64,000 nucleotides of DNA, from assembly GCF_006381105.1 (NCBI RefSeq), contig NZ_VDET01000002.1, positions 372,001 to 436,000 of the forward strand, written 5' to 3'. The position numbers and the translations under genes were made by a program. Source of the DNA: Flavicella sediminum. Its GTDB lineage: Bacteria > Bacteroidota > Bacteroidia > Flavobacteriales > Flavobacteriaceae. Shown here piece by piece: positions 1 to 10,045 of the stretch. The notes beneath the pieces are model-generated. The model did no database searches and had not been told where the DNA came from. It saw nothing but the letters and a program-made list of their open reading frames with translations. Position 1 is the stretch's first letter. Every line of letters begins with the position of its first letter.

Positions 1-1597
1 AAAAATTAGCATCAGGAGAACTTTTATCCCAAGCTCTACGAGGAGCTTCATCTCTACAATACTCACTTTCTATTATTGGTAAATTTGGATATTCTCCTTC
101 CCATCCTTCTGTACCAATCTCTATGCTCACATATCTCTCAGAACAAGCGGAATTATCAGCTCGCCTATTCCCCATCAATCTTTTCCCATTGGGATCGTAA
201 GTATTAATTACATTCAATATTTCTTCATAATGCGCAGCAGACTCAGCCCAATTACCACCTTCCCAAATAAAAATGGAAGGATGGTTACGGTAATAGACAA
301 TCATATCTCTAAAAGCCGCAATACGAATATCCCAAGTTTCGCCTTCATCTTCAGATTCTCCTGCTACACCAGGCATTAAAGTTACAAAACCATACTTATC
401 CCCCATGGCAATCTCAGAAGGAGATCCAGCACAATGTCCCCATCGAATAAAATTCCCACCTGCTTCATCCATTAAATTATAAGTAAAATCTCTTAACCAA
501 TCTGGCAAAGCAGCACCAAGGCCTGCCCAACTGTTTGTTGGTTTTTGCCCCCATCCATGTAATTTTGCATATTCTCCATTTATGTGAAAACCTGTATCTT
601 TATTAAATTCAAAACTTCTTATCCCTAAAGGAGTTTCTTGACTATCTAAAACTATATTGTTTTGTTTTACAACCGATACTACCTTATACATATAAGGATA
701 ACGCGTATACCAAAGTTTAGGATTGCTTATGGTTATTTGAGTTTCAAAAACAAATTTTTCATTTGCTCCTATGTTATGTGCATCCATTCCTTTTTGTACG
801 ATATTCCCTTCACTGTCTACTATAAAAGATTCAAAAACAACATTTTTAATGTCTTTGTACTCATTGTACACTTCTGACTTTACCGTTATAGTTGCACTTT
901 TTTTACTAACATTCTCTGCATATGCATAAGTTCCAACCGTTTTTAAATTATCATACAAGGGTAAAGTTATATGAAGTGGATCCATGGTGTGTAAAAATAC
1001 ATTTCTATAAATCCCACCATGCGTTGGATGCCAATGTTCATGATTCCAAACTAGTGGAAAATTTTTTCTAAAATGATCTGCTCTGTCGTTCTTTACTTTT
1101 ACGGCAATCACATTTTCTTCTCCAAACTTTATATGAGGAGTTAAATCAAAACCAAACGGTATAAAACCTGTCTGATTTTGGCCTAAGAAAACACCATTTA
1201 CGTAAACATCCGCTATCTGTCGTACCGATTCAAATTCGATAAAAATTTTCTTTCCATTGGCTGTTTTTGGCAAGGTAAAATGTTTTCTATACCAAACAGT
1301 CCCTCTCCATTGATTCGACTCTCCGTCATGATGCCCTAAACTAAAATCATCAAAAGTATCAATATCATTGTAAGTATGTGGACAACTAATAGTAGACCAT
1401 GCAGCATCGTCGTAATCTTTAACTTGTGCTTTATCTGGATTGTCTTTTACAAATTTCCAATCCAAATTAAAATTATAACGAACTCGATTGCTACTTAAAA
1501 CCGCTTTATTAGTTTTATTTGTACCACAAGCTATAAAACCTAAACTAAGGACAACTAAATAAAATATATTTGCTATTACTTTACACATACCATTCAT
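1..1597 (-). CDS. GH2 family glycoside hydrolase, lipoprotein, 3' part cut by window edge
   Basis: The frame is open from 1597 to the left edge, so the C-terminus lies outside. I translated it from the sequence. It starts MNGMCKVIAN (a second possible Met is at 1588) and has a lipobox ending IACG, so it is probably an exported lipoprotein. The order is GH2 sugar-binding domain (WRGTVWYRKHF, VYVNGVFLG), immunoglobulin-like domain, then a TIM barrel beginning near LHGWGQKP. The nucleophile motif IIESEY is present near base 60. The usual acid/base motif (W-S-x-G-N-E) reads IWEGGNWAES near bases 235-270, so the Glu after Asn is Trp. GH2 enzymes are beta-glycosidases or beta-glucuronidases and the substrate here is unknown. 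It is the last visible gene of the GH5-GH3-GH2 operon, 22 nt after the GH3 stop. Confidence 0.9.
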   Translation of the reverse strand, partial: MNGMCKVIANIFYLVVLSLGFIACGTNKTNKAVLSSNRVRYNFNLDWKFVKDNPDKAQVKDYDDAAWSTISCPHTYNDIDTFDDFSLGHHDGESNQWRGTVWYRKHFTLPKTANGKKIFIEFESVRQIADVYVNGVFLGQNQTGFIPFGFDLTPHIKFGEENVIAVKVKNDRADHFRKNFPLVWNHEHWHPTHGGIYRNVFLHTMDPLHITLPLYDNLKTVGTYAYAENVSKKSATITVKSEVYNEYKDIKNVVFESFIVDSEGNIVQKGMDAHNIGANEKFVFETQITISNPKLWYTRYPYMYKVVSVVKQNNIVLDSQETPLGIRSFEFNKDTGFHINGEYAKLHGWGQKPTNSWAGLGAALPDWLRDFTYNLMDEAGGNFIRWGHCAGSPSEIAMGDKYGFVTLMPGVAGESEDEGETWDIRIAAFRDMIVYYRNHPSIFIWEGGNWAESAAHYEEILNVINTYDPNGKRLMGNRRADNSACSERYVSIEIGTEGWEGEYPNLPIIESEYCRDEAPRRAWDKSSPDANF

Positions 1598-1619
1598 CTA
1601 TAAATTCTTAAAGTGCTAT

Positions 1620-3779
1620 TTATTTTAACACCTTTAAAGTGCTCGTTTTTAAATCTTCTTTTTTAGAGGATGTTCCCAAAGAAATTGTAAACGTGCCAGG
1701 TTCCACTACTTTCTTCATTTCTTGATTTAAAATATTTAGTTCGTTAAATCCTAAATTAAAAGTTACTGTTTTTGTTTCGCCTGGATGTAATGTAATACGT
1801 TCAAAACCTTTTAGCATTTTAAGGTAACGTCCTACAGAAGCATAATCATCACGTACATACATTTGTACAACCTCATCACCAACTCTGTTTCCTGTGTTCG
1901 TTACATCAATAGAAATAGTTGTCGTTCCATTTTTAGCAATCGTTTTGTTTTTCAATTTGGGTGTTCCCAATGAAAACGTTGTATAACTCAATCCGTATCC
2001 AAAAGGAAACAGGGCAGATTTATTCGCTTCTTTATACAATCCCTTTCCAGAACCTATGAAATCTGGTCGTTCTAAATAAGTGACAGGAAGCTGACCTACA
2101 GATCTTGGAAAAGAAACCGTTAATTTACCACCAGGATTCACATCTCCAAAAATTGCATCTGCGATAGCATCACCAGATCGCATACCCAAATACCAAGTTT
2201 CCAATACAGAAGGAATATTTTCAGCAATATAATTAATCGCTAACGGACGTCCGTTAATTAAAACTACGACCACTGGCTTTCCTGTTTTATGAATAGCTTC
2301 GACCAAATCATTTTGAACTCCAAATAAATTAAGATCAGAGCGATCTACACCTTCTCCTCCAGTTCTTCTAGAACCACCTACGACTAATACCACGGCATCT
2401 GATTTTTTTGCAGCAGAAATAGCCGCAGAGAAACCTGCTTTTGAATTACTTAACAGATCGCATCCTTTTGCATAATTAATTTGAACTTTTCCAGCAAGCT
2501 TTTTTGTAATTCCTTCCAAGGCCGAAACATAATAAGGAGGCAATCCTGAATATCCGCCTAATAAGGAATAGGTTCCTTTTTTAGGCTGCTTCTCATGTGC
2601 ATTGGGCCCTATAATAGCTAATGATTTTATTTTAGACATATCCAACGGCAATAAATTATTGTCATTTTTCAACAAAACCATTGCCTTTTTCGCCATTTCG
2701 TAGGCATATTCTTGATGCTCTTTTGTACTTACAACCGTATCTTTTTTAACCGCTTTCAATTCCGAACCAAAAAGCCCTAATTTATGTTTTGCCGTAAGAA
2801 TTCTGGCTGTTGCTTGATTTACATACTTAACAAGTGCTGGATTTTTTTCTAATGTATCTTTTAATACTGTTGCATGGTAGGTATATAATTCTAAAGGCTT
2901 TCCTAAAACCAAATCCATATCTACACCCGCTTTTAATCCTAAAATTGCAGCCTCCGCTCTTGTTTCAGGAATAAAATGCATGGTTTGCAATCGCCCTACA
3001 TCATTATTATCCGATACTAAAAAACCATCAAAACCGAGTTCTCCTCGTAAAACATCGTTTAACAACCATGAATTCATATGACAAGGCACACCGTTAAAAT
3101 CCTGATGTCCTGGCATAATACAACCTACTTGAGCTTCTTTTACAGCAGCTTCAAAAGGAGGTAAGAATATTTCTCTTAAACGACGTTCAGACATATCGCT
3201 AAAACCTCCATTTATACCTCTTCTATTTTCTGGATACCCAATAAAATGTTTTGCTGTTGTTAAAATATGGTTTTTATCTAAACGCTCAGCACCCATACCT
3301 TGCATTCCTTGTATGAATGCCACTCCCATTCTAGAAACCAAATAAGGATCTTCTCCATAAGATTCTTCAACTCTACCATATCTAGCGTCACCTGCAATAA
3401 CATCTAGGTTAGGCGAATAACAATGTGTAATATTCAACGCACGAGCTTCCAATGCTGTTTGAGCAGCCATTTTTTTTATCAATTCAGGTTCCCATGTAGA
3501 CCCACATGCTATTGCCTGCGGATACACCGTTACTCCATCATACCACAAGCCATGTAACCCTTCACCAAACTTCATAAAAGGAATTCCCAACCTATCGTTA
3601 GCAGGAGCATCTTGCGTCATTTCAGCTATTTTTTCCTCTAAAGTCATCTGTGAAATAAGTCCGTCTACTTTTTTGGCTATCTCAGTGTCTTCTTGACTTT
3701 TTACTATTGTATTTCCTTTTTTTGAATTACAACTTAAAATTGAAAAAACAAAAATTCCAATAACTACTAATTTATTCAT
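1620..3779 (-). CDS. GH3 family glycosidase, xylosidase-like, lipoprotein
   Basis: 719 residues. The signal peptide ends in a lipobox (FSILSC, Cys17), so it is an exported lipoprotein. The GH3 N-terminal barrel contains KHFIGYPENRRG and the nucleophile segment FLVSDNNDVGR (Asp257). It is followed by the alpha/beta sandwich domain and a C-terminal Fn3-like domain (about 610-719). The GEGLHGL and YSPNLDVIAGDARYGRVEESYGED segments resemble GH3 beta-xylosidases and beta-glucosidases. In a sulfated rhamnan/ulvan context, removal of beta-xylose is the best guess (inference). It lies 26 nt downstream of the GH5 gene and 22 nt upstream of the GH2 gene, so the three are probably cotranscribed from the promoter at 5234-5278. 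A second GH3 lies at 60913-63183. Confidence 0.93.
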   Translation of the reverse strand: MNKLVVIGIFVFSILSCNSKKGNTIVKSQEDTEIAKKVDGLISQMTLEEKIAEMTQDAPANDRLGIPFMKFGEGLHGLWYDGVTVYPQAIACGSTWEPELIKKMAAQTALEARALNITHCYSPNLDVIAGDARYGRVEESYGEDPYLVSRMGVAFIQGMQGMGAERLDKNHILTTAKHFIGYPENRRGINGGFSDMSERRLREIFLPPFEAAVKEAQVGCIMPGHQDFNGVPCHMNSWLLNDVLRGELGFDGFLVSDNNDVGRLQTMHFIPETRAEAAILGLKAGVDMDLVLGKPLELYTYHATVLKDTLEKNPALVKYVNQATARILTAKHKLGLFGSELKAVKKDTVVSTKEHQEYAYEMAKKAMVLLKNDNNLLPLDMSKIKSLAIIGPNAHEKQPKKGTYSLLGGYSGLPPYYVSALEGITKKLAGKVQINYAKGCDLLSNSKAGFSAAISAAKKSDAVVLVVGGSRRTGGEGVDRSDLNLFGVQNDLVEAIHKTGKPVVVVLINGRPLAINYIAENIPSVLETWYLGMRSGDAIADAIFGDVNPGGKLTVSFPRSVGQLPVTYLERPDFIGSGKGLYKEANKSALFPFGYGLSYTTFSLGTPKLKNKTIAKNGTTTISIDVTNTGNRVGDEVVQMYVRDDYASVGRYLKMLKGFERITLHPGETKTVTFNLGFNELNILNQEMKKVVEPGTFTISLGTSSKKEDLKTSTLKVLK

Positions 3780-3805
3780 AAACTTAACTTTAACGATTTC
3801 CTAAT

Positions 3806-5206
3806 TTACTTTACTTCAAAATTCCTGATACCCGGAGCAATTTTTATTTTTAAAATGGCTGTATCCTTGGGCCATTTTAATACTATTAATTTTTGCTGCA
3901 TCTCATCCCAAACAAAACTTGAAGGATCCACATCTTTCGGGCATTTATACACTTCCAATCCTACCTTCTTAATTGGATTGTAAAACAAGACCAAATCTTC
4001 ATTTATTAGCACGGAAAAACCATCAGGATAATGCCTATTAGCTCCGATAAATATTTTTGACATTCCTTTCGCTTTATCCGTCTTTATCTTTAAATCCAAA
4101 GTCCGAGTAGCATGGTTGAATAAAAAAGAATGAATATCTCCGGCAATGGCTTGCGGAAAAGGCCTGGCAATAATGTCTGTAATATATTTTCTCTCTACAG
4201 TTCCCGCCGCTTTTTCATCACTAAAAACAGACCAAGTTGAAGGGCCTCCTGGCAAAAAATTTTGCATGCTTCGGTTTCCCAAAAACCAAGCTTTAATTGA
4301 CCCTACCCCCATTCTATCAAAAACTTCAGCCGTTTTAATATAAAGTTCTCTGTATTCTAATTGACCTAACTTCCCACTGATCAAGGTATCGGTTTTAGCG
4401 AAGGTTGGAAACCCCCATTCTCCAATAAGAATTGGAGCTTTTAATATATCGGATTCTTTATCAAAACGATCCATAACGGTTTTTACAAGTTCTTTTTTAT
4501 CTTGATAAATATGAGGTGCAAACACGATATTTTTTCTATATATTGGCTTTTTTATTTCCGCATATTGATTGTTATCAATGGCTTCCCCTTTGTTCATAAA
4601 AACAGACTGAAAGAGTATCAATTTGTTTGGGTTTATTTTTTGACTTTCGTCTATAATTTTTTGATATAAAGGAATAAGGTATTTATTAGTTAACGCTGTA
4701 TATGAAATTTTCTTGGTTAATTTTCTTGGCTCATTGACTACGTCATATCCTAAAACTGATCTTGTATCAGCATATCTTTTCCAAATAACTTTCCAAGCGT
4801 CTATATAGGTTTCGTGCTCTTGTTTTTTATTTTCCCAAAAATCTTCCCAAATAAATTTATCTACCCCATAAACAGTCATTTTAAAAACTGTTTTAATTCC
4901 TGCATTTTTCCCTAACGCCACTAGTGAATCTAGTTTTAAAAGATAATTTGATTCTAATTTTCCTCCAGGAAAATAACTTAGCTTACCTAATTCTAAGCGC
5001 ACAACTTGTGTGTTAGCACCCATCCTAACCATTCTCATATAATCATCGCTATTAAAGAATACTTCTCCTCTTCCATCATTTGTATTCACAACAAACCCTC
5101 GGGGAACAATATGCCGACCTACTTCGTCTCTAAGTCCGTGTTTAATTTGGGAAAACCCCATAAAACAGGTACCTAAAAACAGAAAACAAACAATGGTATA
5201 TTTCAT
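3806..5206 (-). CDS. GH5-like secreted glycoside hydrolase
   Basis: 466 residues. The signal peptide ends CFMGFSQ, giving a periplasmic or secreted protein. The clan GH-A TIM barrel covers about 20-345. The acid/base is in YDVVNEPR (Glu159) and the nucleophile in ILIGEWGFP (Glu263), both as expected for GH5. HIYQ near 232 is the conserved active-site His-Tyr region. The last 100 residues form a beta-rich tail like that of endoglycoceramidase-like GH5 enzymes. The substrate cannot be told from sequence. Its place as first gene of an operon with GH3 and GH2 suggests it trims oligosaccharides of the same glycan. It is preceded by a copy of the shared promoter motif 58 nt upstream of the start. 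Confidence 0.88.
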   Translation of the reverse strand: MKYTIVCFLFLGTCFMGFSQIKHGLRDEVGRHIVPRGFVVNTNDGRGEVFFNSDDYMRMVRMGANTQVVRLELGKLSYFPGGKLESNYLLKLDSLVALGKNAGIKTVFKMTVYGVDKFIWEDFWENKKQEHETYIDAWKVIWKRYADTRSVLGYDVVNEPRKLTKKISYTALTNKYLIPLYQKIIDESQKINPNKLILFQSVFMNKGEAIDNNQYAEIKKPIYRKNIVFAPHIYQDKKELVKTVMDRFDKESDILKAPILIGEWGFPTFAKTDTLISGKLGQLEYRELYIKTAEVFDRMGVGSIKAWFLGNRSMQNFLPGGPSTWSVFSDEKAAGTVERKYITDIIARPFPQAIAGDIHSFLFNHATRTLDLKIKTDKAKGMSKIFIGANRHYPDGFSVLINEDLVLFYNPIKKVGLEVYKCPKDVDPSSFVWDEMQQKLIVLKWPKDTAILKIKIAPGIRNFEVK

Positions 5207-5233
5207 AACAGAATAAATTAAAGAAAACTACTG

Positions 5234-5278
5234 CAAGATATATTTCGCAACCTTATTCTGTAACCTGTACTGTACCGA
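5234..5278 (-). promoter_or_regulatory. Shared-motif promoter for GH5-GH3-GH2 operon
   Basis: Plus strand 5264-5278 reads ACCTGTACTGTACCG, a degraded second half of the TCCTG-N5-TCCTG repeat. On the minus strand a -7-like box (TATCTTGC, 5234-5241) starts 22 nt after the repeat. The repeat ends 58 nt before the GH5 start codon. Confidence 0.6.
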
Positions 5279-5293
5279 TAAGTCCTAAAAAAA

Positions 5294-5329
5294 GAAAAGA
5301 CCGAAATAAAAATATCTCGATCTTTTCTG
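5294..5329 (-). terminator. Rho-independent terminator after susCD
   Basis: The arms are AGAAAAGACCGA (5294-5305) and TCGATCTTTTCT (5318-5329). They pair over 12 bp, with one G-U pair in the minus-strand transcript. A T-rich run (TTTTTTTAGG) follows on the minus strand. It lies just past the SusD stop at 5353. Confidence 0.7.
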
Positions 5330-5352
5330 AACTACTAAAACAAAACTAACTA

Positions 5353-6945
5353 TTATCTATATCCATTATTTGTTGGATCTGATTCTAATAAGATAGGATT
5401 ATTTATCAATTCTTGTAAAGGAATAGGCAATTTGACATGCCACGGTTTGATGTTAGCGGCAGGGGTCCAAAATCGATATTCTAAATTAGAAACGACATCT
5501 GTTAAAATCCCCCATCTTATCAAGTCATATCTTCTCCAAGCTTCACCAGCTAATTCCCATTTACGTTCATCGTAAATAGCTTCCCTAAACTCCTGTTGTG
5601 TTAGTCCTTTAATTGCTTCTGCCTCAACAACGGTAGCATAAGATCGTTCTCTAATTTCTTTGATGTATTCGTAAGCAGCAGTTGGATTACCACCTGGGCG
5701 TTCATTTTCACATTCAGCCGCCATTAAATGCACATCTGCTAATCGAAAAACCATTCTATTGTCAGAGTGATTGAAACGAGGAGAAGTATCCAGTGATAAG
5801 TTCATAATCTTAGCCATATAAGGAAAATTCAAATCATACCCTAAATAACTATCCATGATATTTAAGGGTCTTCTTAAATCATTTACTGGAAATTTCTCTG
5901 CAAAATCCATTGATGCTATTTGCAAACCTGTACCGTTAAACGACTCTCCTCTTGCTGTTAGAGCATCTTTCAATGCGTTTCTATCTGCGGTGTTTTTGGG
6001 TTCATCACGTAATCTAGGATTAAACATACTTGGCCTCCAATTTCCATTTCCAAAAACAGGGTTTAAATTACCATCTGCATCAGCTACCCCTTCTTCAAAC
6101 TGTCCTCTAATATCTTTTGCAAAATCTAAAGACCAAATTATTTCAGAATTGTATTCATTATTAGGATCAAATACAGCTGCATAGGTGGACTGTAAACTAT
6201 GTGGTGATTGATTGATAATTTCCAAACACTTTGTTAAAGCTTCGTCCCATTTTTTCTGTTGCATTAAAATTTTTGCTTCAATTAATGCTGCTGCCCATTT
6301 AGAACCTCTACCGGCTTCACTCCCCGTATATGCCCCTTTTAAATTGGCTTGTGCAAATTGTAAATCTTCTAAAACGGCATCAATTATAATTGCTTCATCA
6401 ACTCTTCCTAGCGAACTTATTTCTTCAAGAGTAAGCACTTCCGTATAAAAAGGAGCAGCTCCCCATAAATTTGTAATGTGCCAATAACACAATGCTCTTA
6501 CAAATCTAGCATCAGCAATTATATCGGTTTGTGATACTTGTGAAATAGCTTCATTACCAGTTACTCTTTCAATTATAACATTTGTATTTAAGATTACTCT
6601 GTATAAATCTTTCCAAGTATCAGATACACTCATTTTTTGAGTTGACACATCTGCTGAAGCTTCTGTTAACGAATAATTCCCCATTGGCTCGAAGAAATTA
6701 GCCGAACGATTTGGTTCAATAATATCGGCTCCATTGTCATAAAAAACATCAAGGCCTACCTGACCATAAATTGAATTGTTTTTTAAAATCGCATAATACC
6801 CATTCATAAACTGTCTGGCATCACTTTCTGAAGCAAAAAATGTTTCAGGTGCGATTAAGGCTCTTGGGTCTTCTTCTAAAAAATCTTCACAAGCAAAACA
6901 GGTGAAAATTATGAAGGCGTATAAAAATATGTTTTTTGTTCTCAT
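5353..6945 (-). CDS. susD: SusD/RagB family glycan-binding lipoprotein
   Basis: 530 residues. The lipoprotein signal ends FTCFAC followed by EDFLEEDP, the standard SusD N-terminus with acidic residues after the Cys that favour surface display. The helical TPR-like scaffold covers the N-terminal half (LYRVILNTNVIIERV, ARFVRALCYWHITNLWG). The C-terminal SusD region has VFRLADVHLMAAEC and the terminal WELAGEAWRRYDLIRWG motif. SusD proteins sit on the outer surface, bind the glycan and form the lid of the SusC transporter. The gene is 23 nt downstream of susC, so the pair is cotranscribed. A terminator follows at 5294-5329. Confidence 0.97.
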   Translation of the reverse strand: MRTKNIFLYAFIIFTCFACEDFLEEDPRALIAPETFFASESDARQFMNGYYAILKNNSIYGQVGLDVFYDNGADIIEPNRSANFFEPMGNYSLTEASADVSTQKMSVSDTWKDLYRVILNTNVIIERVTGNEAISQVSQTDIIADARFVRALCYWHITNLWGAAPFYTEVLTLEEISSLGRVDEAIIIDAVLEDLQFAQANLKGAYTGSEAGRGSKWAAALIEAKILMQQKKWDEALTKCLEIINQSPHSLQSTYAAVFDPNNEYNSEIIWSLDFAKDIRGQFEEGVADADGNLNPVFGNGNWRPSMFNPRLRDEPKNTADRNALKDALTARGESFNGTGLQIASMDFAEKFPVNDLRRPLNIMDSYLGYDLNFPYMAKIMNLSLDTSPRFNHSDNRMVFRLADVHLMAAECENERPGGNPTAAYEYIKEIRERSYATVVEAEAIKGLTQQEFREAIYDERKWELAGEAWRRYDLIRWGILTDVVSNLEYRFWTPAANIKPWHVKLPIPLQELINNPILLESDPTNNGYR

Positions 6946-6968
6946 ATCTATTCTTTAATTTATAGTTG

Positions 6969-9900
6969 TTAAAAAGTTACATTTAACCCAAGTGTTAAAA
7001 CTCTAGGATTTGGATAGGATCCATTATGATAACCTTGTGCAATATTTCCTAAACCTGTTCTTCCAAAATTACTTGCTTCTGGATCAATTAATCTAAAGTT
7101 TGAGAATAGTAACAAATTATTACCTGAGAAATAAATTGTGGCATTTTTAATAGAGTCTAAGCCCCATTTATCAACAGGAACGTTGTAAGCCAATTTCAAT
7201 GTTTTAAGACGAATATGAGATCCATCCTCCACATATTCTGAATTTGGAGGTGTTCCAGTTACGGAATCTCCACCTGCCCTAGGAATGTTTGAAGTTGGAT
7301 TTTCAGGAGTCCAACGATTTGCTACATCTCCAAATTTGGTTGTTTCACCACGATTAAAATAATGGTTCCGGGTTCTTAAATTAAACACTTCATTCCCTGT
7401 AGTTCCTTGAAAGTAGAATGAAAAATCCCAATTTTTATACCGAAGTGTATTTTCAAAACCGAAAATCAAATCTGGTGTGGGGTCGCCTAAAACCACATAA
7501 TCTTCACTTGAAATAATCCCATCTCCGTTAATATCATCATAGCGTGCTCCTCCGACAACAGTAGGATCTGTAATTCCAGAAGCATCAATTTCATCTTGAC
7601 TTTTCCATGTTCCTAAATATCGTGCACCTGTAAACACGGGTACTGACTCTCCAACAATTAAGCGAGTATTCCCAGAACCTAAAATCTCATCAACAGTAAC
7701 GTCTATAAAATCTACATCTCCTAAATCTAAAATCTTATTTTTATTCGCCGATAATGTCAAAGTAGATTTCCATGTGAAATGATCATTGGTCACATTGGTA
7801 GAATTTACAAGAAATTCCCATCCTTTATTTTCCAATGAACCTATGTTTTGTAACTGACTTGTAAAGCCTGTTTGTCTAGGAATTGTTACATCTAATAATA
7901 AATCTTCCGTTTTTTTGTAGTAGTAATTCAATTCTGTAAATACTCTACCTCCTAAAAATGAAGCTTCCAAAGCAATATCTAAAGAATTTGTAGTTTCCCA
8001 TTTCAAATTAGGATTTGCCGGTCTACCTAAAGTTAACCCAGGATTTTCAGCCCCACCTAATGTCGTATTCGCTTCTGTCAACAAACCCAATGTTCTATAA
8101 GCTCCAATTGCTTGGTTCCCTGATTTACCAAAACTAGCCCTTAGCTTCAAGTCTTTAAATACATCTTGATCTTGCATAAAAGATTCTTCGCTAACCTTCC
8201 AAGCCGCTGCTACAGATGGATAAAACTCGAATTTATTTCCTTCTGCAAAAACAGAACTACCGTCACTTCTTCCCACCAAAGTAAATAGATATTTATCTTT
8301 AAAAGTATAGTTCAATCTTCCAAAGAATGAAGCAACCTGAAAACCAGAATAATCACTTGATACAACAGATCTACTTGGCTCAGAAAAACCCAAATTATTA
8401 TACCCCGCAGCATCACTTGTGATACCATAGGCTTCTGCCATGGCACTTTCTGTGTATACTTTTTGAAAAGAAGCACCTGCAAGTGCAGTAATGCTATGAT
8501 TCTTATTTATATCTGTTTCATACTGAATTGTATTTTCATTGTTCCAACCATTAGTAGCAACAGTTCTAACACTTGCACTACCTCCATCGGTAACGCCAAT
8601 AGACAGGAAATTTGGTGACTGACTTGAAGTAAACCTGTTCTGTTTGATATTGTTAATTTCCGGACTAAAAGTTGATCTAACAGTCCATTTTGGTGAAGGA
8701 CTATATTCTAAATAAACCGTTGCCAACAAATTATTAGAAAATGTTTGATTGGTATTTAAGGCAATGTTAGCAATTGGGTTTGAAAACGGAGCTCCAATCA
8801 CATCATCGAAACCATTATAAGAACCATCTGCATTGTAAATAGGTTGCGTTGGTAAAGTTGCAAAGGCATTTCCAAAACTAGCCAAACCATTGTCTTGCAT
8901 AATTCTTGAATAATTAACTCTAAATCCTGTTTTTAATTGATCACTAAGTTTATAATCTAAATTGGATCTGAAAATAAATTTTTCAATACCAGAACTTTTC
9001 ACAAGTCCGTCTTGGTTAAAATAACTTAGTGAATTATAATAATTCACATCATCCGTAGATCCTGATATGGAAACATCCGCATTGTATATTGGTGATGCAT
9101 CCAATAATAAGTCATACCAATTGTTATTTGGGTAATCTGAAGGATTTCCCGGAAAGGGTTCAGCTGCCGATCTAAAACGAGCACTTTCGTTCGTAAAAGC
9201 AATTTGCTCTACCTGTGAAAGCATGTGTGGTAATTCTGGAACCAATTGCATACTTGTATAAAGATTTACGCTTACTTCAGGTTTTCCTGAACCGGCACTT
9301 CTACCGTTTTTTGTGGTAACCAAAACCACACCATTGGCACCTCGAGAACCATATATCGCAATAGAAGAGGCATCTTTTAAAATCTCAATAGATTTGATAT
9401 CATTTGAATTGATATTGTTCAAATTGAAATTTGTCCCTACTACAATACCGTCTATAACCCAAAGAGGCTCATTACTACCAGTAATAGAGTTCCCACCCCT
9501 TACTCTTATAACCGTACCTGCTCCAGGTGCACCACTAACTTGAGTTACTTGAACTCCAGAAGCTCTACCTTGCAATGCTTGATCAACTCTGGCTACTGGA
9601 CTTGATGTAATGTCTTTGGCGCTAACAGAAGATACCGAACCTGTCAAATCAGATTTTTTCTGGGTTCCATAACCAATTACAACAACTTCGTCTAATTGAT
9701 TATCTGATTCTAATAAAACTCTTAATTTTGATTGGTTTCCTACCAATACTTCCTTTGTTGCGTAACCAACATAGCTAATGACAAGCACACTTTGTGCATT
9801 TGCCTTAATTGTAAAATTTCCATCAAAATCGGTACTCGTACCAACAGAAGTTCCTTTTAATTGAACCGTTGCTGCCGGCAGTGGTTGGCCATCGGCAAAT

Positions 9901-10016
9901 ACGGTTCCTGAAACCGATTGAGCATTTGAAATTGACACGCATGCCAATACAAAAACAGCATATATCCAAGTTTTCCTAAAACTCAGAAAGGTTTTAATTG
10001 TGGTTTTTAATTTCAT
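6969..10016 (-). CDS. susC: SusC/RagA family TonB-dependent oligosaccharide transporter
   Basis: 1015 residues. The signal peptide ends SISNAQ. A carboxypeptidase-D regulatory-like domain follows (about 34-110, VSGTVFADGQPLPAA to YVGYATKEV), then the TonB-box/plug junction DEVVVIGYGTQKKSDLTGSVSSV (shown in part; about residues 110-132), the plug with VIDGIVVG and SIEILKDASSIAIYGSRGANGV, and a 22-strand barrel ending NPRVLTLGLNVTF. It imports oligosaccharides across the outer membrane using TonB energy. It is the first gene of the susCD operon and has the most elaborate copy of the shared promoter repeat upstream (10076-10110). This is the only SusC in the window, so the locus appears to rely on one transporter unless others lie outside. 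Confidence 0.97.
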   Translation of the reverse strand: MKLKTTIKTFLSFRKTWIYAVFVLACVSISNAQSVSGTVFADGQPLPAATVQLKGTSVGTSTDFDGNFTIKANAQSVLVISYVGYATKEVLVGNQSKLRVLLESDNQLDEVVVIGYGTQKKSDLTGSVSSVSAKDITSSPVARVDQALQGRASGVQVTQVSGAPGAGTVIRVRGGNSITGSNEPLWVIDGIVVGTNFNLNNINSNDIKSIEILKDASSIAIYGSRGANGVVLVTTKNGRSAGSGKPEVSVNLYTSMQLVPELPHMLSQVEQIAFTNESARFRSAAEPFPGNPSDYPNNNWYDLLLDASPIYNADVSISGSTDDVNYYNSLSYFNQDGLVKSSGIEKFIFRSNLDYKLSDQLKTGFRVNYSRIMQDNGLASFGNAFATLPTQPIYNADGSYNGFDDVIGAPFSNPIANIALNTNQTFSNNLLATVYLEYSPSPKWTVRSTFSPEINNIKQNRFTSSQSPNFLSIGVTDGGSASVRTVATNGWNNENTIQYETDINKNHSITALAGASFQKVYTESAMAEAYGITSDAAGYNNLGFSEPSRSVVSSDYSGFQVASFFGRLNYTFKDKYLFTLVGRSDGSSVFAEGNKFEFYPSVAAAWKVSEESFMQDQDVFKDLKLRASFGKSGNQAIGAYRTLGLLTEANTTLGGAENPGLTLGRPANPNLKWETTNSLDIALEASFLGGRVFTELNYYYKKTEDLLLDVTIPRQTGFTSQLQNIGSLENKGWEFLVNSTNVTNDHFTWKSTLTLSANKNKILDLGDVDFIDVTVDEILGSGNTRLIVGESVPVFTGARYLGTWKSQDEIDASGITDPTVVGGARYDDINGDGIISSEDYVVLGDPTPDLIFGFENTLRYKNWDFSFYFQGTTGNEVFNLRTRNHYFNRGETTKFGDVANRWTPENPTSNIPRAGGDSVTGTPPNSEYVEDGSHIRLKTLKLAYNVPVDKWGLDSIKNATIYFSGNNLLLFSNFRLIDPEASNFGRTGLGNIAQGYHNGSYPNPRVLTLGLNVTF

Positions 10017-10045
10017 AAATGTTTAGATATTTAATTGTTAGATAT

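Noticed and set aside
5855-6448. Plus-strand open frames opposite susD
   Set aside because: They are antisense to a clear SusD gene and show no domain of their own.
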